NCBI RefSeq assembly: GCF_002091955.1 | Contig: NZ_MKKY01000036.1 | Span: 186,001 to 250,000 of the forward strand | From: Rhodococcus sp. 1168 | GTDB taxonomy: Bacteria > Actinomycetota > Actinomycetes > Mycobacteriales > Mycobacteriaceae | DNA: 64,000 bases | Direction: 5' to 3' | Made by a program: the position numbers and the translations under genes | Part shown: positions 1-8,729 of the stretch, piece after piece | How the letters are laid out: each line of letters starts with the position of its first letter | Position numbering within the stretch: the stretch's first letter is position 1 | Notes under the pieces: model-generated | What the model saw: the letters and a program-made list of their open reading frames with translations, nothing else | What the model was told of the DNA's origin: nothing | Databases searched by the model: none

Positions 1-2
1 CG

Positions 3-59
3 CCCGTTTCGGCGGACCGGACTCAGCAGACGCCCGAGGGCTGCTCCCTGATCGCCTGA
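3..59 (+). CDS. Possible 3' end of a gene starting left of the window
   Basis: This frame is open from the window edge to a TGA at 57-59. Sixteen of its 18 codons end in G or C, the best of the three plus-strand frames here, and the stop is followed by a hairpin. It is therefore probably the C-terminus (ending EGCSLIA) of a plus-strand gene. The product cannot be told from 18 residues. Confidence 0.3.
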   Translation, partial: PVSADRTQQTPEGCSLIA

Positions 60-68
60 CCTGGGGCA

Positions 69-88
69 CGGGGTCGAAGCAGACCCCG
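69..88. terminator. Hairpin between convergent genes
   Basis: CGGGGTC at 69-75 pairs perfectly with GACCCCG at 82-88 around a 6-nt loop. It lies between the partial plus-strand frame ending at 59 and the minus-strand gene ending at 99, so it could serve both. There is no T-run, which is common for actinobacterial terminators. Confidence 0.45.
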
Positions 89-98
89 CGCTACCTCG

Positions 99-734
99 TC
101 ACTCGGCCGACTTCGCAAGATGTTCGACGCCCGGTCCGGTGACATCCGCAAGGGCCGAAGTTCGGCCGGTGAGAACGAGCATCAGTGATGCTGCTGGGCC
201 TTGAACGATAGGTCCGCTACCGAACGTCCAGTCGAGGTCGGTGGCTTTCCAGTGCAGTGTGACGTCCGAGGTCGGAAATATGCCGCGCGAAGGTGCGCTC
301 GTAATGAAGTCGAGCACCGCGACCTGACGTTCGTCGGTAATTCGATGCGCGATGTGCAGCGGACGACGAATGTCGTGGCCGTGCACGACAATGTCGGTGA
401 GTGGCGCCATCGGGCCTTTACCCGGTGGGGTGAACCGACTGGCCGCATTTCGAAAAAGTAATTCGGGGAGGCGTGCGGAGTACCGTCGGCCCGCACGCCT
501 GGCCGTGAGCCGATTTGCGCGGTGGAAATTTCCGCGCGCTCGCACCATCGTCAACCCGGACCTCCAGACCGGGGTGACCAACGGAACAACAAGGTGCGCG
601 ACAACGTCTTTCACTGTCCACTCGCTGCACAGCGACGGCGTTGCCCACTGTTCCGAACTCAGATCCCACACCGTTGCTGCCAAAGCACGACGCTCCTCCG
701 CGATCGCGGAAAAGATTTCGTCATCGCTACTCAT
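99..734 (-). CDS. Maleylpyruvate isomerase-like mycothiol-dependent enzyme family protein
   Basis: A 211-residue protein with the N-terminal four-helix DinB/MDMPI-type fold typical of mycothiol-dependent maleylpyruvate isomerase relatives. The N-terminus has an acidic helix, then CSEWTVKDVVAHL, where the histidine is the usual first metal ligand. A second cluster, DIVVHGHDIRRP near residue 115-127, supplies the remaining histidines. Such proteins bind a divalent metal and are thought to use mycothiol as thiol cofactor, fitting a mycolate actinobacterium. The substrate is unknown. It stands alone, convergent with the partial gene at the left edge and followed on its own strand by nothing visible. 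Confidence 0.7.
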   Translation of the reverse strand: MSSDDEIFSAIAEERRALAATVWDLSSEQWATPSLCSEWTVKDVVAHLVVPLVTPVWRSGLTMVRARGNFHRANRLTARRAGRRYSARLPELLFRNAASRFTPPGKGPMAPLTDIVVHGHDIRRPLHIAHRITDERQVAVLDFITSAPSRGIFPTSDVTLHWKATDLDWTFGSGPIVQGPAASLMLVLTGRTSALADVTGPGVEHLAKSAE

Positions 735-801
735 CTTCGGAGGATAAGCGGAAAGGTCCGAACAGTTACCGCAGTTCGACGAAGTTTCGAGAGATCAGGA
801 C

Positions 802-1452
802 TCAAAGACCGTCCAACACGGCTCGCGTCCCGGACAGACCCAATCGCGTTGCACCTGCTTCGATCATGGCCAACGCCGCTTCGGTCGTCCGGATTCCGCC
901 GCTGGCTTTCACCCCGAGCCTGCCCCCTACGGTGGCGGCCATCAACTTCACCGCCTCGACACTCGCGCCTCCGGCGGGATGAAATCCCGTGGACGTCTTG
1001 ACGAAACTGGCGCCTGCCCTCTCCGCCGCCACACAGGTTTCGACGATCGCTTCCTCCGGCAGTGCGGCCGATTCGATGATGACCTTCAGGATCGTCGACG
1101 GGCCGATGGCTTCACGAACGGTCAAGATGTCGGCGAGCACCGCGTTGTAATCTCCCTCGATCGCCGCACCTATGTCGATCACCATGTCGACTTCTCGGGC
1201 TCCCTGATCGACTGCCAGGCGCGCTTCCGCGCCCTTGACGAGGGAATGATGCTTGCCGGAAGGAAATCCGGCCACGGCGGCGGTCACCAGACCCTCGGCA
1301 CGGATGGGCAGCATCGACGGCGAGACGCAGACCGCGAGCACGCCGAGGGCGCGGCCCTCGACGATCAGGGCCTCTACGTCTGCACGGGTCGCTTCCGGTT
1401 TGAGCAGCGTGTGGTCGACCATGCGGGCCAGTTCGGCGCGGGTGAGAGACAT
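802..1452 (-). CDS. deoC: Deoxyribose-phosphate aldolase
   Basis: Class I aldolase that splits 2-deoxyribose-5-phosphate into glyceraldehyde-3-phosphate and acetaldehyde in cytosolic deoxynucleoside salvage. The 216-residue product starts [21 protein letters not shown] and carries the family motifs: the Schiff-base lysine region FVKTSTGF and the phosphate-binding KASGGIRT followed by [10 protein letters not shown]. The open frame extends 63 codons further upstream, but that part is Arg/Pro/Ser-rich and runs towards the divergent purU, so ATG at 1452 is chosen. In M. tuberculosis deoC also sits beside the hbhA cluster (from memory), matching the order here. Confidence 0.93.
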   Translation of the reverse strand: MSLTRAELARMVDHTLLKPEATRADVEALIVEGRALGVLAVCVSPSMLPIRAEGLVTAAVAGFPSGKHHSLVKGAEARLAVDQGAREVDMVIDIGAAIEGDYNAVLADILTVREAIGPSTILKVIIESAALPEEAIVETCVAAERAGASFVKTSTGFHPAGGASVEAVKLMAATVGGRLGVKASGGIRTTEAALAMIEAGATRLGLSGTRAVLDGL

Positions 1453-1550
1453 GGAAGCAAGCCAACCACAGCCCGACGGCCGAGGAGGACTCGCGCGCTG
1501 CGAGCACACTGGTGGACTCTGCCGTCCGGACCACCTGAGACAATCGAGAA

Positions 1551-2438
1551 ATGAGTACCGCTGCTGTCGCCGACGACCGTCGCTACGTCCTGACACTCGG
1601 ATGCCCCGACCGCACGGGCATCGTCGCCAAGATCTCGACATTCCTCGCCGACGTCGGTGGTTGGATCGTCGAGGCCGCGTACCACGCTGATCCGGACACC
1701 GACTGGTTCTTCACTCGGCAAGCAGTCCGTGCGTCTTCGGTCAATATGAGCATCGAAGAATTACGGGCCCGCTTCGAGTCCGTCGCCGCCGAGATCGGCC
1801 CGGAAACCGAATGGACACTTCATGATTCGGGCGAACGTAAGCGTGTCGTCATTCTGGTCAGCAAAGAAGCGCACTGCTTGCACGACCTGCTGGGGCGCGC
1901 GGCCGGCGGCGAGCTTCCTGCCGAGATCTCCGCAGTGATCGGCAACCACAAGTCTCTCGAGTCGGTTGCGACCGCGCACGGTGTCCGGTTCCATCACGTC
2001 CAATTCGCCAAGGACCCCGCTGAGCGCGGCCCTGCTTTCGACGAAGTCCGTGACCTCGTCGACTCGTACGATCCACATGCCGTCGTACTCGCTCGGTTCA
2101 TGCAGGTACTACCCGAGGAACTGTGCGCTCATTGGTCGGGCCGTGCCCTCAACATCCATCACAGCTTCCTGCCGTCGTTCGTCGGCGCGCGTCCGTACCA
2201 CCAGGCATTCGCACGCGGTGTGAAGCTGATCGGGGCAACCTGCCACTACGTGACCGCCGAGCTCGACGCAGGCCCGATCCTGGAGCAGGACGTCATCCGC
2301 GTCGACCACTCCGACGAGGTCGCGGACATGGTCCGACAGGGTCGCGACATCGAAAAACTGGTTCTGTCCCGTGGACTACGTTGGCACCTCGAGGACCGAG
2401 TCCTCGTTCACGGCAGGAAGACCGTCGTCTTCAGCTGA
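1551..2438 (+). CDS. purU: Formyltetrahydrofolate deformylase
   Basis: Hydrolyses 10-formyl-tetrahydrofolate to formate and tetrahydrofolate, balancing one-carbon pools and feeding formate to purine synthesis. Residues about 10-90 form the N-terminal ACT domain ([19 protein letters not shown]); residues about 95-290 form the formyl-transferase-like domain with IGNHKSLE, the catalytic region [10 protein letters not shown], and [16 protein letters not shown]. The 295-residue length is normal for PurU. It is divergent from deoC (98 bp apart) and ends 11 bp before the convergent hydrolase gene. The long antisense frames in this gene are shadows. Confidence 0.95.
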   Translation: MSTAAVADDRRYVLTLGCPDRTGIVAKISTFLADVGGWIVEAAYHADPDTDWFFTRQAVRASSVNMSIEELRARFESVAAEIGPETEWTLHDSGERKRVVILVSKEAHCLHDLLGRAAGGELPAEISAVIGNHKSLESVATAHGVRFHHVQFAKDPAERGPAFDEVRDLVDSYDPHAVVLARFMQVLPEELCAHWSGRALNIHHSFLPSFVGARPYHQAFARGVKLIGATCHYVTAELDAGPILEQDVIRVDHSDEVADMVRQGRDIEKLVLSRGLRWHLEDRVLVHGRKTVVFS

Positions 2439-2449
2439 GGCGCCAGACA

Positions 2450-3475
2450 TCAGAGAAGCCGCAGGCGCAATACCTCTTCATTGAACGCGTCGATCGCCTC
2501 GACGGAGCTCATGTGCCCGATTCGCGGTATCTCGATCAGCTTGCTGAGGTGATCGTGGCTCTCCAACGCCTTCGCCAGCTTGCGCGCTTGCACCGGTGGC
2601 GTCAGCCGATCCGCGGTACCGACCAACACGCTCGTCGGCACGCTCATGTTTGCCAACGCGTCGTGAATATCGAGTTCGGTCAACGCAGCTCCCCAGATGC
2701 CCCGCGTCCGAGGTTGGCACTCGATCACAATTTTTTCGCAGAAAGCGACCTCTGCCGGTGTCGCCCCCGGGGCCATCGAGACGTACTTGATGGCCTGTCG
2801 CGTCACCGGCGACGGCCGAAGTGGCACCGCCGACCCGAGTACGACGCGTGAAAGTGGCAACGGGACTCGACGAAAACGCTCCGGGAGTGGAATTACCGTT
2901 GTCTCGCGTACGAGACTGTCGGTGGCAGTGCTTGCGAGCAGTACGGCGCTGACGAGTCGGTCGACCTGCTTCGGGTAGCGGCCGGCCCACGCCATGATCG
3001 ACATGCCACCCATACTGTGCCCGACCAGAACGGCTTTGTTGTCCTCGGTGACGGTGGCGGCCAGGACGTCCGCGAGGTCGTCGGCCAGGACGTCGGGCCC
3101 GAGCAATCTGGTGCCGACGTCGCTGCGACCGTGGCCGCGCTGGTCGTACACGATGACCGAATAGTTTTCGGCGAACGCGTTGATCTGCGGGATCCAGTAG
3201 TCCGCCGAACATGTCCACCCGTGACTGAAGACGATCGGTGGAGCATCCGGGTCGCCGTAGACGCGCACGTGAAGTTCTGCGCCGTCATCGGTGACGACTG
3301 GGACGATGCGGGGAACGCTTGTCGGCGTCCGCAGTAGGGCGTCCGGGGCCGCGTCGGTGGTCTTTGTGATCGAAGTGCGGGCTCGCCGCCGCACGAGGTA
3401 GACACCGATTCCTGCCGCGGCAGCCAATCCCCCGATGCCGAGGACGGCACCTTCTACAGCTCTACGTGAAACCAC
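2450..3475 (-). CDS. Alpha/beta-fold hydrolase with N-terminal membrane anchor
   Basis: A 341-residue alpha/beta hydrolase. Near the N-terminus a single hydrophobic segment (AVLGIGGLAAAAGIGVYLV) followed by RRRAR suggests a membrane anchor. The core shows FSHGWTCSADYW (oxyanion region), YDQRGHGRSD, the nucleophile elbow GHSMGG, the acid in GTADRLTP and the histidine in RIGHMSS, so the triad is complete. The start is the GTG at 3475, preceded by AAGGAG (3484-3489) 8 nt away; upstream in-frame codons lack such a site. The substrate is not evident. The position downstream of hbhA and DUF2516 resembles Rv0477 neighbours in mycobacteria, though the gene itself differs. Confidence 0.85.
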   Translation of the reverse strand: MVSRRAVEGAVLGIGGLAAAAGIGVYLVRRRARTSITKTTDAAPDALLRTPTSVPRIVPVVTDDGAELHVRVYGDPDAPPIVFSHGWTCSADYWIPQINAFAENYSVIVYDQRGHGRSDVGTRLLGPDVLADDLADVLAATVTEDNKAVLVGHSMGGMSIMAWAGRYPKQVDRLVSAVLLASTATDSLVRETTVIPLPERFRRVPLPLSRVVLGSAVPLRPSPVTRQAIKYVSMAPGATPAEVAFCEKIVIECQPRTRGIWGAALTELDIHDALANMSVPTSVLVGTADRLTPPVQARKLAKALESHDHLSKLIEIPRIGHMSSVEAIDAFNEEVLRLRLL

Positions 3476-3607
3476 GAACCGAACTCCTTCGATATTGGTG
3501 ACAGGACTGATCGATACGACGCAGCCGAGTGCTTTGCGTCGTATCGAATCTGTACGGGTCACACGCGTGCGCCAACGGTCCGGCCGTGCAGCAACGCCGT
3601 GGTGCAG

Positions 3608-3910
3608 CTACCAGCGCGGTCCGCGCTGAATGCTGTCCACCTTCGGCCGCACGTCGATCAGGTAGACGCACACTGCGACCACACCGATCAGGCCGATGAA
3701 GTTGATGGCTCCGAAAACGAAGATGACCAGCAACGCCACGATCAGGATTGCGAGCCACACAGGCTTGGTCAGCTTGTCCACCGCGGTGAAGGCGTCGGGC
3801 CGTTGCCTGACGGCGTGGAACACCGCGTAGGCAGCACCGCCGAGCGCGATGAAGCGAAGGACGAGAAGGATCCACGAAGTGAGACTGTCGACGGCTAACA
3901 CGAGACCCAT
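3608..3910 (-). CDS. DUF2516 family membrane protein
   Basis: A 100-residue protein with three hydrophobic stretches (LTSWILLVLRFIALGGAAYAV as part of the first, then LAILIVALLVIFVFGAINFI and IGVVAVCVYLIDV) and a short C-terminal tail ending DVRPKVDSIQRGPRW, the pattern of actinobacterial DUF2516. Function is unknown; M. tuberculosis Rv0476, next to hbhA, belongs to the same kind. The frame opens at 3931, but that start would lie inside the hairpin that ends hbhA, so ATG at 3910 (MGLVLAVD) is preferred. Confidence 0.8.
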   Translation of the reverse strand: MGLVLAVDSLTSWILLVLRFIALGGAAYAVFHAVRQRPDAFTAVDKLTKPVWLAILIVALLVIFVFGAINFIGLIGVVAVCVYLIDVRPKVDSIQRGPRW

Positions 3911-3919
3911 ACTACGCAA

Positions 3920-3953
3920 AACGCCCCCCACACCGCTCGATGCAGGGGGCGTT
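3920..3953 (-). terminator. Intrinsic terminator of hbhA
   Basis: AACGCCCCC (3920-3928) and GGGGGCGTT (3945-3953) form a perfect 9-bp stem. On the minus strand the stem is followed by a short T-run (GCGTTTTGCG). It lies 13 bp after the hbhA stop and just before the DUF2516 start. Confidence 0.75.
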
Positions 3954-3965
3954 CAGCGGTGAAAG

Positions 3966-4763
3966 TCAGCTAGTGGACTTCTTTGCAGGCACCTTCTTGG
4001 CGGGCGCTGCGGTCTGCTGGGCTGCGGTGGCAGGCGTGGGAGTCGAGGCCGACTCTGCCTTCTTCACCGGAGCGGCCTTCTTCAAGGGAGCATCCACGTT
4101 GCCGCGAGTCTTGGACTCGACCTTGCCAGCAGTTCCGCTGATTTTCTGCGAGGCGTCGGTGGCAGCTTCCTTGGCGTTGTCGCCGGCCTCGTCGATCTCG
4201 TCGGCCAGTTCTTCCGCGGTGTCGCGGACCTTGTCCGAGGCAATGCCTGCGAGTGCAGCGGCACGTTCACCGACGGCGCGCGTCTGCGAAGCAACGGTTC
4301 CCAGAGCTTGCTCGGTGAGATCGACGACGTCATTGGCTGCGGCGTTCGCACGGTCGAGGCCTTCTTCGACAGCCGGTGTGCGACGGATGCGCTCGACGGC
4401 CTCTTCGCCGCGCTCGGCGAGCGAGGTGTAAAGATCCGATGCGACCTTCAGGTATGCCTCGGCCACCTTGCGCAGCTCGTCCTGAGTGAAACGCTCACGC
4501 AGGTCAGCGATCTCGTCCGGAAGTTCGGCGGGCAGCTTTGCGAGGCGCTCACGAAGACCCTCTACGCCCTCGGACACATCTTCGGACAGGTCGGCAATCC
4601 GGGCCCGTGCGGTGTCGACACGCTCGGTGACCTCGGTGCCGCGGGACTCGGCGCGCGAACGAACCTGAGCTACGACGTCCGCGACGGCCTGGACAACCGC
4701 GTCGCCTGCGCCGACTGCGGCGTACAGCGGGGTCTGTATATCGAAGTTTTTGGGATCAGTCAT
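3966..4763 (-). CDS. hbhA: Heparin-binding hemagglutinin-like protein
   Basis: A 265-residue protein without signal peptide. The N-terminus MTDPKNFDIQTPLYAAVGAGD is family-typical (MAENxxIDDLxxPLxAAxGAADL in mycobacteria). Residues about 30-180 are a continuous, highly charged heptad coiled coil. The last 60 residues are Lys/Ala/Pro/Thr-rich with repeated KK pairs (APVKKAES, APAKKVPAKKSTS), the heparin-binding and methylated region in M. tuberculosis HbhA. In non-pathogenic relatives such proteins associate with lipid bodies or the cell surface; the role here is inferred. It is longer than mycobacterial HbhA (199 aa) because of an extended linker. The XRE gene upstream overlaps it by 8 bp, implying co-transcription. 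Confidence 0.87.
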   Translation of the reverse strand: MTDPKNFDIQTPLYAAVGAGDAVVQAVADVVAQVRSRAESRGTEVTERVDTARARIADLSEDVSEGVEGLRERLAKLPAELPDEIADLRERFTQDELRKVAEAYLKVASDLYTSLAERGEEAVERIRRTPAVEEGLDRANAAANDVVDLTEQALGTVASQTRAVGERAAALAGIASDKVRDTAEELADEIDEAGDNAKEAATDASQKISGTAGKVESKTRGNVDAPLKKAAPVKKAESASTPTPATAAQQTAAPAKKVPAKKSTS

Positions 4764-5307
4764 GAGAAGACTCCTGTGTGGGTGATTCTGGGTCTGTTGA
4801 CACATCTGGTTCGGGCGGCGACGACGGTTCTATCGAAGCTGCGTCGCTCGAATTACGCGCTTGTTCGTTTTCACGACGAAACGAGTCGTAGATTTCGATC
4901 AGCACGTGCTTTTGCCGTTCGGTGATCTCGGTGTCGCCGAGCAGCGTGTCTCGAACCGGACCGTGTGGACGTTCTTCCAAGAACCCGGCCCGTACGTACA
5001 GAGCTTCCGAGGACACGCGCAGACCCTTGGCGATCTGCGCGAGCACGTCGGCGGAGGGTTTACGAAGCCCGCGTTCGATCTGACTCAAATACGGATTGCT
5101 CACCCCCGCCCTCGAGGCGAGTTGCCGCAAGGACACCTGCGCGGCCTCGCGTTGCGAACGGATGTAACTGCCGATGTCCGATGCTGCTGTGGTCACGACA
5201 CTGGCGACGAGATCACTCGCCTCCGCCACGACCTCCGTAGCTTCGGAGACCTTGGCGACTATCCCCTGATTGTCGGTCTGATCATCATTGCTGGGGGTCA
5301 TGTTCAC
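4756..5307 (-). CDS. XRE-family transcriptional regulator upstream of hbhA
   Basis: A 183-residue helix-turn-helix protein. Residues about 47-105 form the HTH (IRSQREAAQVSLRQLASRAG, then VSNPYLSQIERGLRKPSADVL). The N-terminal 45 residues are a hydrophobic/acidic helix (VSEATEVVAEASDLVASVV) and the C-terminal 50 residues are an acidic, Ser/Pro-rich tail. The gene overlaps hbhA by 8 bp, the arrangement of Rv0474-hbhA in M. tuberculosis, so it probably controls this two-gene unit. ATG at 5307 or 5301 are both possible. Confidence 0.85.
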   Translation of the reverse strand: MNMTPSNDDQTDNQGIVAKVSEATEVVAEASDLVASVVTTAASDIGSYIRSQREAAQVSLRQLASRAGVSNPYLSQIERGLRKPSADVLAQIAKGLRVSSEALYVRAGFLEERPHGPVRDTLLGDTEITERQKHVLIEIYDSFRRENEQARNSSDAASIEPSSPPEPDVSTDPESPTQESSHD

Positions 5308-5430
5308 TACTCGTTCCTACATCGAAACTTGTGGTCTCGGCGTCGAGCCCAACCATACCGAGGAGTGCTAGCTTTTGCAAGCACTTAGCTAGCGCACGTG
5401 CCCAGGGGCACAATCGGCAGGTTCATCGCA

Positions 5431-6690
5431 TCAGAAAATCAGATTCGACACCGCGTAGATGGCCAAACCTGCCAGCGCCCCGACAACGGTGCCGTTGATA
5501 CGGATGAACTGGAGATCGCGACCCACTTGCAACTCGATCTTCGAACTCGCTTCTTCCGCATCCCAGCGGGCGACCGTGTCGGTGATGATCGTGGTGATCT
5601 CGTCGGCGTAGTTCGCAGCGATGTAACGCGCTCCGCCCAGTAGCCAGCCATCGACCTTGCCGCGGAGTTCGTCGTCGTCACGTAGACGCACACCCCAGCC
5701 GGCCGCATTCTCGCTGATCTTGCGTCGCAATGTGCTCGACGGGTCGTCCACCGACTCCATGATCAACCGCTTCGCGACCTTCCAGGTGGCGGATGCAAGC
5801 CCTGTGACCTCCGCGCGACCCATGATCTGCGACTTGAGCGATTCGGCCTTTTTGATCGTCACCGGATCATGCTGGAGATCGTGCGCATAGTCGACGAGGA
5901 ACTTGTTGGCGGCCAGCCTCAGTTCGTGCTCCGGCGTCGACCTGACTTTCCAGGTGAACTCGACGAGTTCCTTGTATATCTTCTCCCCGAGCAGGGTGTC
6001 GACGAACTTCGGTGACCAGGTCGGAGAATCACGACTGACGACGCGCTCGATCGTCTCCTGACTTCCCAACGCCCACTGGTGAGCGCGCTCGGCGAGCATG
6101 TCGATCAACGGCAGCTGGCGATTCTCCTTGATGAGTTCGCCCAACACCCGACCGATCGGTGGACCCCATTCCGGGTCGGCGAGCCTACGCACGATGGTGT
6201 TGTCGATCACCTGTGTGATGTCGTCGTCGTTGAGCACTTCGACGACCCCGCGCAGCACCATCGCCGATTCGGCCGCGACCCTGTCCGCGTTCTCCGGCTG
6301 CGCCAACCAGGTCCCCAGGCGGAGCGGAATATGTGCCGAACCGATCTTTTCCGACACGACATCGGGCGCCAGGAAATTACTTCCGACGAACGAGCCGAGG
6401 CTGGCACCGAGCTGATCTTTCTTCTTCTTGATGATGGCCGTGTGTGGGATCGGAATACCCAACGGGTGCTTGAAGAGTGCGGTCACCGCGAACCAGTCCG
6501 CCAGCGCGCCGACCATTCCCGCCTCGGCCGCGGCCCGAACGTAGCCGACCCAATCGCCTGCTCCTCGCGACTCCTGCCATCTGCAGAACATATAGATCAC
6601 GGTGGCGAATACCAGAAACCCCGTTGCGAGGCCCTTCATCTTGCGAAGGTCGCGACGCTTGGTCGCATCGTCGAAGTTCATCAGCTGCAC
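5431..6690 (-). CDS. DUF445 family membrane protein
   Basis: A 419-residue protein. A first hydrophobic segment (GLATGFLVFATVIYMFC) is followed by the family signature EAGMVGALADWFAVTALFKH and PLGIPIPHTAIIKKKKDQLG. The middle is helical and charged, and the C-terminus ends in a hydrophobic helix (VVGALAGLAIYAVSNLIF). DUF445 members are inner-membrane proteins of unknown function, sometimes grouped with stress-response envelope proteins. It is monocistronic, divergent from the TetR gene. The start at 6690 or at MNFDD six bases or so downstream cannot be separated. Confidence 0.85.
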   Translation of the reverse strand: MQLMNFDDATKRRDLRKMKGLATGFLVFATVIYMFCRWQESRGAGDWVGYVRAAAEAGMVGALADWFAVTALFKHPLGIPIPHTAIIKKKKDQLGASLGSFVGSNFLAPDVVSEKIGSAHIPLRLGTWLAQPENADRVAAESAMVLRGVVEVLNDDDITQVIDNTIVRRLADPEWGPPIGRVLGELIKENRQLPLIDMLAERAHQWALGSQETIERVVSRDSPTWSPKFVDTLLGEKIYKELVEFTWKVRSTPEHELRLAANKFLVDYAHDLQHDPVTIKKAESLKSQIMGRAEVTGLASATWKVAKRLIMESVDDPSSTLRRKISENAAGWGVRLRDDDELRGKVDGWLLGGARYIAANYADEITTIITDTVARWDAEEASSKIELQVGRDLQFIRINGTVVGALAGLAIYAVSNLIF

Positions 6691-6830
6691 CTCGCCATTG
6701 TGCCTGCGTTCGGCGAGCGCGGTTGTCCCGGACGCACCGATCCGCCCACACAGCTCGGTGCGGCAGGCATCGATACAGCCGGACGCCTAAGCTGAAGCGG
6801 GAAGAAAACGACGGGATACGGCGGATACAC

Positions 6831-7616
6831 GTGGCGAGAAATACGACGACAGCGGCAAAAGTGAGCAGTCCGAAAGCAGCGGACGACAGCACACTCGAAG
6901 CAGAAGTCGACATCGAGAAAGCAGATACCGAGGCGGCAACGAAAGTAACGAAGCCGGACGGCAGAAAACGGCGGTGGCGCGATCACAAGATCGCCCGACG
7001 TGAAGAACTCGTCGACGGCACGTTGGCCGCAATTCGCTTGCGGGGCCGCGAGATCGGTATGGACGAGATCGCGTCGGAGATCGGGATCTCGAAGACGGTT
7101 CTCTATCGGTACTTCACCGACAAGAACGATCTGACCAACGCGACGATGACTCGTTACGTCGAGACGACACTGGCCCCGCGGATCTACAGGGCCATCTCGG
7201 AAGAACTCGACGAATATCATCTCACCCGGGCTGTCATCGCGGCATACGTCGAGACTGTCGCCACCGACCCCGAGGTCTACCTCTATGTGATGGCCAACAA
7301 TGCCGGCACCAATCGTGACGTTGTCGCCGAGTCGGAGCGCATGATCGCCGAATTGCTGGCCACAGTCCTCGGCGAACGACTGCGTGCTCGCGAAATGGAC
7401 TCCGGCGGCTCGGTGCCCTGGGCGTTTGCGATCGTCGGCGCCGTTCAGCTGGCTACGCACTGGTGGATCTCGAACAAGTCGATGTCGGCCGAGGACCTCA
7501 TCGACTATCTCTGCATGATGATGTGGGGTGGAATCCACGGTGTCGCACAGGCAGACGGATCGCCTGCCAAGTTCAAATCACAACCGCACCCGCTCGTCGA
7601 CGAGGACCGTCCCTGA
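6831..7616 (+). CDS. TetR-family transcriptional regulator
   Basis: A 261-residue regulator. After a long Ala/Lys/Glu-rich N-terminal arm (about 40 residues) comes the DNA-binding domain: RREELVDGTLAAIRL, then GMDEIASEIGISKTVLYRYF and TDKNDLTNATM. The remainder is an all-helical ligand/dimer domain. The start is taken as GTG at 6831 (MARNTTTAAK); the frame is open far upstream, but those residues overlap the promoter of the divergent DUF445 gene. It ends 56 bp before the iron-regulated lipoprotein gene, so it could affect either neighbour. The ligand is unknown. Confidence 0.82.
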   Translation: MARNTTTAAKVSSPKAADDSTLEAEVDIEKADTEAATKVTKPDGRKRRWRDHKIARREELVDGTLAAIRLRGREIGMDEIASEIGISKTVLYRYFTDKNDLTNATMTRYVETTLAPRIYRAISEELDEYHLTRAVIAAYVETVATDPEVYLYVMANNAGTNRDVVAESERMIAELLATVLGERLRAREMDSGGSVPWAFAIVGAVQLATHWWISNKSMSAEDLIDYLCMMMWGGIHGVAQADGSPAKFKSQPHPLVDEDRP

Positions 7617-7655
7617 GCATGACGCGTGAGGGTCCGGCACTTCAGAACCAGTAAC

Positions 7656-7674
7656 ATAGGTTAGCGTTACCTAT
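7656..7674. promoter_or_regulatory. IdeR/DtxR iron box
   Basis: ATAGGTTAGCGTTACCTAT agrees with the 19-bp IdeR/DtxR consensus TTAGGTTAGCCTAACCTAA at 15 positions and is itself nearly palindromic. Its last two bases are the first two of the ATG of the siderophore-binding lipoprotein, so a bound Fe-IdeR would block transcription and/or initiation there under iron sufficiency. Confidence 0.85.
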
Positions 7675-8641
7675 GCGCTTACGGAGACTCTCTACATTCG
7701 CCCCGATGATCGCGGCACTCGCGGTTGTGACCATGACAGCCTGTGGCACCGGTTCGGGCAGCGAACCCTCGGCCGACGGCCCCACCGTCGACACGATGTT
7801 CGGCGAGGTCACCGTACCGGCCGCTCCACAACGCGTCGTCGCACTCGGATGGTCGGATGCCGAGACGGCGCTCGCACTCGGAGTACAGCCAGTCGCTGCA
7901 AGCGACTGGCTCGCCGTCGGCGGTGACGGACTCGGACCATGGGTCGAGGAAGGCTACGACACTGCGCCGACGATCCTCGGTACCTACGAGCTCGAGGTCG
8001 AATCGGTGGCCGCACTCGAGCCAGACTTGATTCTGTGGACTCGCAGCACGAACGACCAGGCAGTCTACGAGGACCTTTCCGACATCGCCCCGACCGTCGG
8101 CGCACCCGTCGGCACCAAAATCGCCTACGGAACAACGTGGGACGGGCAGACCCAATTGATCGCCGACGCGCTCGGCAAATCCGAGGACGGTCGCCACATC
8201 ATCGACGAGACCAACGCGAAGTTCGACGCAACCGTCGCGGCGAACCCTCGGTTCGCCGACAAGACCGCTGCCGTCGGCACGCTCTTCAGCGGCCAACTCG
8301 GTGCCTACGTCGACGGGGACGTTCGCGTGGACTTCATGAACAGACTCGGTTTCGTCGACAAGCCCGAAATTCAGGCGCTCGCCGAGCCGAACAAGTATGC
8401 AATCACGCTCTCTGCCGAGAACACAGCTGCACTCGACGCAGATCTGACCGTCATGTTTCCGATCGGAAGCAGCGCCGAGTCGATCACCAACGATGCTGCC
8501 ATCCAAGCTCTCCCCTCAGCTCGCGACGGCCGACTCGTCATCCTCGAGGACCGGGACCTGAACAACGCCTTCTCTTCCGCATCAGCGGCAGGTACCCAGT
8601 ACGCCCTCGACAACGCAGTACCGCTCTTCCACAAGGGCTGA
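7673..8641 (+). CDS. Iron-siderophore ABC transporter substrate-binding lipoprotein
   Basis: A 322-residue FecB/FepB-type periplasmic-binding lipoprotein. The signal peptide has a basic n-region (MRLRRLS), a hydrophobic core and a lipobox ending MTAC, with the acylated cysteine at about residue 24, followed by a Gly/Ser/Glu linker. The mature part shows the TroA/FecB pattern: MFGEVTVPAAPQRVVALGW, LEPDLILWTRS and a C-terminal FSSASAAGTQYALDNAVP. It should capture ferric-siderophore for an ABC importer whose permease and ATPase are not in this window. The iron box overlapping the start codon shows iron control. No clear Shine-Dalgarno precedes the ATG, so leaderless translation is possible. Confidence 0.9.
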   Translation: MRLRRLSTFAPMIAALAVVTMTACGTGSGSEPSADGPTVDTMFGEVTVPAAPQRVVALGWSDAETALALGVQPVAASDWLAVGGDGLGPWVEEGYDTAPTILGTYELEVESVAALEPDLILWTRSTNDQAVYEDLSDIAPTVGAPVGTKIAYGTTWDGQTQLIADALGKSEDGRHIIDETNAKFDATVAANPRFADKTAAVGTLFSGQLGAYVDGDVRVDFMNRLGFVDKPEIQALAEPNKYAITLSAENTAALDADLTVMFPIGSSAESITNDAAIQALPSARDGRLVILEDRDLNNAFSSASAAGTQYALDNAVPLFHKG

Positions 8642-8729
8642 TCACACTCTCCCCGGGGGGCTGATCACACTCTCCCCGGGGGGCTGATCACACTCTCCCC
8701 GGGGGGCTGGTCACACTCTCCCTGGCGGG
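8638..8729. repeat. 23-bp tandem repeat, four copies
   Basis: Four head-to-tail copies of a 23-bp unit (CTGATCACACTCTCC then CCGGGGGG) occupy 8638-8660, 8661-8683, 8684-8706 and 8707-8729. The first three are identical; the fourth has three substitutions. The first copy contains the stop codon of the lipoprotein gene and the fourth lies in the last codons and stop of the convergent PPOX gene. Each copy carries a self-complementary CCCCGGGG core. Confidence 0.95.
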
